NCBI GenBank assembly: GCA_964433495.1
Contig: CAYSRC010000032.1
Location: forward strand, 1-27,173
Direction of reading: 5' to 3'
Length of the DNA: 27,173 bases
Origin: CAYSRC01 sp964433495
GTDB taxonomy: Bacteria > Bacillota > Clostridia > Oscillospirales > Ruminococcaceae
Shown: positions 23,028-27,173 of the stretch, piece by piece
How the letters are laid out: each line of letters begins with the position of its first letter
Position numbering within the stretch: the first letter of the stretch is position 1
Translations under genes and position numbers: made by a program
The notes under the pieces: generated by a model
What the model saw: the letters and a program-made list of their open reading frames with translations, nothing else
The model's database searches: none
Told to the model about the DNA's origin: nothing

Positions 23028-24170
23028 ATGAAAAAATTCTGTTCCTTTGTTGCGGCGTTTGTGCTGCTGCTCACGATGTCGGCGACGGTATTCGCCGCGC
23101 CGGGCGGGGCATCTGTGCGGTCGGTGCGGGCCGGCAGCGGGCCGCCCGCGTCGCACGCCCCCTGGGGCACGGGCAGCTCCGGGAACACGGGCGGCTCCGG
23201 GAACACGGGCGGCTCCGGGAACACGGGCGTTATTCTGTACGTCGACGACAACAGCGGGGTCGAGTTCGCGGTGCCCGCGCGCTGGTCTTTGAAGACCAAA
23301 GCTCCGGAGGACGGCTCTAACTTCGTATATATCATTTCGGACGACGACCCCAATCTGTACATGGAATTCTGCAGTATTGACGTATGGACAAACATGTCCC
23401 GTGACGCACGCGCGGGCAAGACGAGGTCTCAGATCGACAACTCCACCATCACCCCGGGGTATGTTGCCGAATCGTTCTCGGTCGATGTGAACGAGATTTC
23501 GACGGTGTCCTACGGCGGCAAAGAGTATTATCGGTTTGTGCAAGAACTTCCCGCCCAGTCAAGCGAGGACGGCCGCCTTGACAAATTGATAACGCTCTTT
23601 CGAGTTGAAAACGGATATTTCTTTATTTTTGATTTTTCCGGGGACAGCAGCAGCAAATACTATGACGATTTTGAAGCGGTGATAAAGAGCGTCTATTACC
23701 CCGCGCCCGGGGGCGCCGCGCCCTCGGGCGGCGCCTCTTCGGGCAGCCCGTCCTCGGGGGGCTTTTTCTCGGGGAGTGAATCCTCGGGGAGCGAATCCTC
23801 GGGGAGCTCGGCTTCCGACTTTTTATCGGGCTTCAGCTGGGTCGTCCTGATTTTAATCCTGCTTGCCGTCGCGATCTGCGCGCTTGTTCCTTTTCTCGTC
23901 TCCCGACGCAAGAAAGACAAGCCGGCCGAGGCCGGGATAAAGGCGGCCGCGGCCGAGATGCGGACGCCGGCCGACGGGGAAACGCCCGCCGCCGCGCCTG
24001 CGCCCGACAGGGCCCCCGCGGAAAAGGCGGGCCCCGCGCCGCCCGGGCTTCCGGCACAAACGCCCATGCGAAAGGTTCTTTATTGCAGGCGGTGCGGCGC
24101 ACGGCTTGTCGACGGAAGCGAGTTTTGCCATAAATGCGGCACAAGCGTCCGAAGGGGGGATGAGCGATGA
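23028..24170 (+). CDS. Secreted/membrane protein with C-terminal zinc ribbon
   Basis: This 380-residue protein begins with a signal peptide (about 1-24, MKKFCSFVAAFVLLL...VFA). Then come a Gly/Ser/Asn/Thr-rich stretch with three 6-residue repeats (GSGNTG), an extracytoplasmic domain (about 67-225, beginning ILYVDDNSGVEFAVPARW and ending FDFSGDSSSKYYDDFEAVIKS) reminiscent of PsbP/DUF1795-like folds, and a Gly/Ser linker of SSGSE repeats. One transmembrane segment follows (about 272-292, WVVLILILLAVAICALVPFL), then a basic/Ala/Pro-rich stretch and a zinc ribbon, CRRCGARL..FCHKCG, at the end. The topology puts the sensory-like domain outside and the ribbon inside. ATG follows GAGGAGGA; it overlaps the next gene by 4 nt (ATGA). 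Function unknown; no known family name is assured. Confidence 0.8.
   Translation: MKKFCSFVAAFVLLLTMSATVFAAPGGASVRSVRAGSGPPASHAPWGTGSSGNTGGSGNTGGSGNTGVILYVDDNSGVEFAVPARWSLKTKAPEDGSNFVYIISDDDPNLYMEFCSIDVWTNMSRDARAGKTRSQIDNSTITPGYVAESFSVDVNEISTVSYGGKEYYRFVQELPAQSSEDGRLDKLITLFRVENGYFFIFDFSGDSSSKYYDDFEAVIKSVYYPAPGGAAPSGGASSGSPSSGGFFSGSESSGSESSGSSASDFLSGFSWVVLILILLAVAICALVPFLVSRRKKDKPAEAGIKAAAAEMRTPADGETPAAAPAPDRAPAEKAGPAPPGLPAQTPMRKVLYCRRCGARLVDGSEFCHKCGTSVRRGDER
23171..23224 (+). repeat. 18-bp tandem repeat, three copies
   Basis: GGGCGGCTCCGGGAACAC (first copy with A for G at one place) is repeated exactly three times, encoding GSSGNT/GGSGNT linker units of the signal-peptide protein. Confidence 0.9.
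23766..23810 (+). repeat. 15-bp tandem repeat, three copies
   Basis: TCCTCGGGGAGCGAA-like units, slightly diverged at the first and last copies, encode SSGSE repeats in the linker just before the transmembrane segment. Confidence 0.8.
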
Positions 24171-24835
24171 ACTGCCCCAACTGCGGCATGCGGCTGCCGG
24201 ACGACAGCGACTTCTGCCAATACTGCGGGTTCAACCTGGCGGACGCCGCCGAGCAGACCGCCTCGGTTGAGGGGGCGACGGTCTGTCCCGACTGCGGTAT
24301 GCGGCTGCCGGACGACAGTGTTTTTTGCCAATACTGCGGGTTTAACCTGGCGGACGCCGCCGAGCACGCCGCCTCGGTTGAGGGTGCGGCGGTCTGCCCC
24401 AACTGCGGTATGCGGCTGCCGGACGACAGCGACTTCTGCCAATACTGCGGGTTTAAGATGTCGGACGCCGCGGGGCAGCCCCTCTCAATTCAAGAACCCC
24501 CCGCGCAGACGCCGAGCGCAGACGAACGGATTCCTTCGATCGATGAGTTTATCGCGCAGGTGTATAACATCGCGCGGCAGGTTGCTTGGGATGATAAACG
24601 CGCAGGGCAGGAGACGGTCGACGTCGAGCATCTCCCTGCGGTTGAGACGTTTACCTCAATGGTGTTGGATGACGTTGAGCGGTTCGCTTCGGGTAAGGAG
24701 CGTGCCGCGCGGGCGTCGGAGGCCGCCGAGCCGATCCCTTCGATTGAAGAGCTTCTCTCGCACAAACTGGATGACGCCGAGCTGACCGCTTTGATCGAAA
24801 AGAGCGCCGAAAAAGATGAGACACTCTCCCTCTGA
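24167..24835 (+). CDS. Triple zinc-ribbon protein
   Basis: This 222-residue cytosolic protein has three near-identical zinc ribbons in the first half. Each is C-x2-C, GMRLPDDS, FCQYCGF, with cysteines at 3/6/17/20, 40/43/54/57 and 77/80/91/94. A linker of about 40 residues follows, then a C-terminal part with two related motifs, RIPSIDEFI and PIPSIEELL, each in an acidic, helical context. The start ATG overlaps the upstream membrane protein by 4 nt. Similar short ribbons sit at the end of that protein, so the two probably share the same partner or assemble together. I do not recognise a named family; binding of proteins or nucleic acids is possible but unproven. Confidence 0.75.
   Translation: MNCPNCGMRLPDDSDFCQYCGFNLADAAEQTASVEGATVCPDCGMRLPDDSVFCQYCGFNLADAAEHAASVEGAAVCPNCGMRLPDDSDFCQYCGFKMSDAAGQPLSIQEPPAQTPSADERIPSIDEFIAQVYNIARQVAWDDKRAGQETVDVEHLPAVETFTSMVLDDVERFASGKERAARASEAAEPIPSIEELLSHKLDDAELTALIEKSAEKDETLSL
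24173..24460 (+). repeat. 111-bp tandem duplication of zinc-ribbon units
   Basis: Units start at 24173, 24284 and 24395 and are nearly identical at DNA level over the CxxC..CxxC core. The third copy diverges after the core. Near identity of the synonymous positions shows a recent tandem expansion. Confidence 0.9.
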
Positions 24836-24935
24836 GCCGCGGCGGGGCCGAGCCTGCAAAAGGCGCGATTGACGCACTTTTTCGGCGCCCCCTTTAGGGG
24901 GCGCCGCAGGAGATAGGCCCTATAAGGACCTGTTC

Positions 24936-24975
24936 AAACCACGCGTTGAACGCGTGGTTTTGATTTTCATTCTTT
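24936..24975 (+). terminator. Terminator shared by convergent genes
   Basis: A perfect 10-bp stem, AAACCACGCG (24936-24945) with CGCGTGGTTT (24951-24960), has a 5-nt loop and a TGATTTTC tail, ending the zinc-ribbon operon. It also lies just past the acetyltransferase stop on the minus strand. A 9-bp GGCGCCCCC hairpin at 24884-24905 precedes it without a T-run. Confidence 0.7.
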
Positions 24976-25524
24976 ATCCGCGCAACCGCCGAATCTTTCA
25001 AAAAACATGTCGTCGGTCAAAAAAAGAATGTGCTCGTCGACGACCCGCCCGAGCGCCTCGCAGCGGGTTTTCTTTACGTACGCCTCGCGAAAGCCCAGCT
25101 TTTCGGCGACGCGGGCGCTTCGGCGGTTGCCCTCAAAGCAGCCGCACCACAGCACCCCGACGCCCCTCTCGCAAAAGGCGTGCCGCGCGACCTCGAGCGC
25201 GGCCTCGCTCATCAGCCCCCTGCCCCAGCAGCGCTCGCCCAGCACATAGCCGATCTCGAGCCCTTTGATGCTTCTCAGCAGCCTCGAGACCGACGTGTCG
25301 TGAAGACCGACACTCCCCACGACGCGGCCCGTGCTTTTAAGTACGATCGCCGTCGTCCCGTCTTTAATAAACTCGTCCACTGCCGCTGCCGTCTCCTCTA
25401 TGCTTTTGTGCGGGGCCCACCCCGCAGCGGGCCCCACCCGCTCGCTTTTGGCGTACCCAAACACATCGGGCACATCGTCCCGAGAAAAATCCCTCAAAAT
25501 AAGCCGCTCTGTCTCGACAAACAT
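24967..25524 (-). CDS. GNAT family N-acetyltransferase (RimJ/RimL-like)
   Basis: This protein of 185 residues from the chosen start belongs to the GNAT_3 group that acetylates amino groups with acetyl-CoA. It starts ETERLILRDFSRDD, has the acetyl-CoA pocket segment around EIGYVLGERCWGRGLMSEA, and ends with the usual FEGNRRSARVAEKLGFR, followed by VDEHILFLTDD. The frame opens at TTG 25545, which lies 8 codons before ATG 25524. GAGAGGA precedes ATG at about 12 nt, and CGGGGGAG precedes TTG at 3-4 nt; I favour ATG, since it matches the family N-terminus. Its start overlaps or abuts the stop of the SprT-like gene, so they form one unit. Substrate unknown. Confidence 0.88.
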   Translation of the reverse strand: MFVETERLILRDFSRDDVPDVFGYAKSERVGPAAGWAPHKSIEETAAAVDEFIKDGTTAIVLKSTGRVVGSVGLHDTSVSRLLRSIKGLEIGYVLGERCWGRGLMSEAALEVARHAFCERGVGVLWCGCFEGNRRSARVAEKLGFREAYVKKTRCEALGRVVDEHILFLTDDMFFERFGGCADKE

Positions 25525-25528
25525 CCCT

Positions 25529-26011
25529 CTACAAAATCCTCTCAAGCGCTCCCCCGCAGGTACAGCGGTACCGCTCGGGGTTGGTGATCAGTTTGGATTT
25601 TTTAAGCCTTTCATATCGTTTGCCGCACGTCGTGCACCGCACGGCGTATCGGTACTCCCGCCGCGGCTCGAGCCCCATGCTCTCGCTCGTGCACACCCGC
25701 GAGATGCTGTAGCCGTACGCGGCGTTCATCCGCTCGGCGTACTCCCGCCAGCGCTGTCGGTGGTCGGCGCACCCGCGGCAGGTGTGCAGCACCTCGTGCG
25801 CAAGGGTCTGCATGCACGCCGTGCGCCCCGCGTCCGCGAGCCTGTCCGACACCTCGACGGTGTACACGCCGCCCCGCCTTTTGCAGCAGCCGAACCGCGT
25901 CTTGGCCCTTGCGTTGACGACGACGTGCGGCTCGATCCTTCGGGACACGGGTATGCCGCACGCCCGCGCCTGTGCGATGACCTGCGCGAGCATCAAGTCA
26001 AAATCCTGCAT
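25529..26011 (-). CDS. SprT-like zinc metalloprotein
   Basis: This 160-residue protein is of the SprT-like family, whose fold is related to the Spartan DNA-protein crosslink protease. The active-site motif is HEVLH (72-76), with a third His at 84 in CADHRQRW. A C-terminal zinc ribbon has Cys126/Cys129 and Cys150/Cys152. The ATG at 26011 has GGAGGGGG 4 nt upstream; the earlier GTG 26029 would lie within the ribosome site and is rejected. The second Cys pair is C-x-C rather than C-x2-C. Downstream is a GNAT gene that starts at its stop. A protease or peptidase role is inferred only from the HExxH motif. Confidence 0.85.
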   Translation of the reverse strand: MQDFDLMLAQVIAQARACGIPVSRRIEPHVVVNARAKTRFGCCKRRGGVYTVEVSDRLADAGRTACMQTLAHEVLHTCRGCADHRQRWREYAERMNAAYGYSISRVCTSESMGLEPRREYRYAVRCTTCGKRYERLKKSKLITNPERYRCTCGGALERIL

Positions 26012-26079
26012 CTTTCCCCCTCCGTACACCCAATTTTACTAAACGGCGCGGCCAAAAGCAACCGCCCTGCGCGCCGCAA

Positions 26080-26108
26080 TTGCGAACGCGCCCGCTTTGT
26101 AGTATAAT
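26080..26108 (+). promoter_or_regulatory. Promoter of DUF951-prfA
   Basis: TTGCGA (26080-26085) and perfect TATAAT (26103-26108) are 17 nt apart, giving a start near 26115. This shows that translation cannot start at the earlier ATG-like codons in this frame at 26080. Confidence 0.7.
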
Positions 26109-26169
26109 TATCGTGCATTGCGCCGCTTTTTCGACAAAGAGTATGCGGGGCAAAAAGGGGGTGCCGCGT

Positions 26170-26367
26170 GTGGATGTGCGCGTCGGGGACATAATAACGG
26201 TAAAAAAGCAGCACCCCTGCGGCAGCCGCGAGTTTTTGGTGACCCGCATCGGCGCCGACTTCAAGATAAAATGCGCACGCTGCGGGCACGAGGTCATGGT
26301 GCCGCGGCACAAGATCGAAAAAAACATCAAAAAAATCACGCGGGCCGAGGGCGCCCCCGGGCGGTAG
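26170..26367 (+). CDS. DUF951 family small zinc-binding-like protein
   Basis: This 65-residue protein matches DUF951, a family found in Firmicutes, often next to translation genes. The family pattern is VRVGDIIT..KK.HPCGS at the start and KCARCGHEVMVPRHKIEKNIKKI at the end; the Cys pair plus the earlier PCG Cys could bind a metal. The start is GTG 26170, 8 nt after AAAAAGGGGG; an ATG at 26143 is also in frame, but the GTG has a better site and the length fits the family. The gene lies 84 nt before prfA and shares its promoter. Function unknown. Confidence 0.88.
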   Translation: MDVRVGDIITVKKQHPCGSREFLVTRIGADFKIKCARCGHEVMVPRHKIEKNIKKITRAEGAPGR

Positions 26368-26451
26368 ATTCTTCGCACCGGGCGCTCTCTTCGGGGCACC
26401 CGGCCCCGGCGCGGCGAATTAAACCTGTAACCATTGACGAGGAGACGGAAA

Positions 26452-27173
26452 TTGTTTGAAAAACTGTCGGCGGTCGAAAACCGCTTCCAAGAGATAAACG
26501 AGCTGCTGTCCGACCCCGAGGTCGTCTCGGACAACGAGCGTTTTCGCACCCTGATGAAGGAGCACAAGCGCCTCTTGCCCGTTGCGGAAAAGTTCCGCGA
26601 GTACAAAAAGGCCAGGGCCGACGCGGACGAAGCGCGCGAGCTGCTGGGCGAGGGCGGCCTTGACGCCGACTTTAAAGAGATGGTTCGCGTCCAGCTTGAG
26701 GAGGGCCGCGCCGCGATGGAGCGGTGCGAGGAGGAGCTCAAGATCCTCCTTCTGCCGCGGGACGAAAACGACGACAAAAACGTCATCGTCGAGATTCGCG
26801 GCGGCGCGGGGGGCGAGGAGGCGGCGCTCTTTGCAAACTCGCTCTGCCGCATGTATTCGATGTATGCCGACGCGCGGCGCTGGCGCGTCGAGGTGCTGAA
26901 CGCCAACGAGACCGAGCTCGGCGGCTTTAAGGAGATAAGCTTTTTGATCTCGGGCGACGGCGCGTACAGCAGGCTCAAGTTTGAAAGCGGCGTCCACCGG
27001 GTCCAGCGGGTGCCCGAGACCGAGACGCAGGGGCGCATACACACCTCCACCGTCACGGTGGCGGTGCTGCCCGAGGCCGAGGAGGTCGAGCTCGAGATAA
27101 ACCAAAAGGATCTTCAGATCGACACCTACCGTTCGGGCGGCGCGGGCGGACAGCACGTCAACAAGACCGAGTC
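26452..27173 (+). CDS. prfA: Peptide chain release factor 1 (partial, C-terminus cut by window end)
   Basis: The first 240 residues of RF1 are here. RF1 reads UAA and UAG stop codons and triggers peptidyl-tRNA hydrolysis. The stop-codon tripeptide is PET at 188-190 in RVQRVPETETQGRIHTS, the Gram-positive form of PxT, which sets RF1 apart from RF2 (SPF). The catalytic GGQ is at 232-234 in SGGAGGQHVNK. The start codon is TTG, 6 nt after GGAGACG. The frame is open to the window edge, about 115-120 residues short of the usual 355-360. Its position after DUF951 is typical for Firmicutes. Confidence 0.97.
   Translation, partial: MFEKLSAVENRFQEINELLSDPEVVSDNERFRTLMKEHKRLLPVAEKFREYKKARADADEARELLGEGGLDADFKEMVRVQLEEGRAAMERCEEELKILLLPRDENDDKNVIVEIRGGAGGEEAALFANSLCRMYSMYADARRWRVEVLNANETELGGFKEISFLISGDGAYSRLKFESGVHRVQRVPETETQGRIHTSTVTVAVLPEAEEVELEINQKDLQIDTYRSGGAGGQHVNKTE

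Noticed and set aside
24884..24905. 9-bp GGCGCCCCC hairpin considered as a terminator
   Set aside because: No T-run follows it on the plus strand, and on the minus strand A residues follow. The hairpin at 24936 fits better.
26080..26169. Upstream extension of the DUF951 frame
   Set aside because: The codon at 26080 lies in the promoter -35 box and precedes the predicted transcript start.

Overview
The window looks like a chromosomal segment of a GC-rich member of the Clostridia, probably an uncultured Oscillospiraceae/Ruminococcaceae-type gut bacterium. This rests on strong AGGAGG-like ribosome binding sites, sigma-A type promoters, a Firmicutes-type initiator tRNA, a DUF951 gene (a Firmicutes family) next to prfA, and a release factor 1 with the PET anticodon tripeptide. 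No phage, insertion sequence or CRISPR array was seen. The assignment is from sequence feel, not from a database search.

Left part (1-6480), housekeeping. On the minus strand lie galM (aldose 1-epimerase) and a phosphoglucomutase/phosphomannomutase, then a plus-strand NUDIX hydrolase, a minus-strand sirtuin, a plus-strand RidA protein and an initiator tRNA-fMet with a consensus promoter and a terminator.

Central part (6500-22700), a sugar or sugar-acid utilisation island of four transcription units. (i) Minus: Zn alcohol dehydrogenase, a 3-hydroxyacyl-CoA-dehydrogenase-fold oxidoreductase that resembles the polyhydroxy-acid branch, and a 6-phosphogluconolactonase-family beta-propeller. (ii) Plus: a LysR regulator, divergent from (i). 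(iii) Minus: TIM-barrel sugar isomerase/epimerase, MglB-like binding lipoprotein with a calcium loop, two-domain ABC ATPase, RbsC-type permease and a second Zn alcohol dehydrogenase. (iv) Plus, divergent from (iii): cupin, PfkB/KDG-kinase-like kinase, 6-phosphogluconate dehydrogenase, Cof-type HAD phosphatase and a LarA-family nickel-pincer racemase/epimerase. The 16805-17304 gap between (iii) and (iv) is AT-rich and holds two good divergent promoters and an operator-like inverted repeat. My working model is that a sugar or aldonate is imported by the ABC system, oxidised by the dehydrogenases, delactonised, C2-epimerised by the LarA homologue, phosphorylated, and drained through 6-phosphogluconate to ribulose 5-phosphate. 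The substrate is not known.

Right part (22700-27173). A secreted/membrane protein with a cytosolic zinc ribbon overlaps a protein carrying three tandem zinc ribbons encoded by 111-bp repeats. A convergent pair of minus-strand genes follows (GNAT acetyltransferase and SprT-like metalloprotein). Last come DUF951 and the first two thirds of prfA, which runs off the window. The most interesting items are the LarA-containing aldonate island, the hairpin between Shine-Dalgarno and start of the NUDIX gene, the almost leaderless initiator tRNA with a U1-A72 pair, and the zinc-ribbon gene pair with a possible Cys-rich leader ORF.
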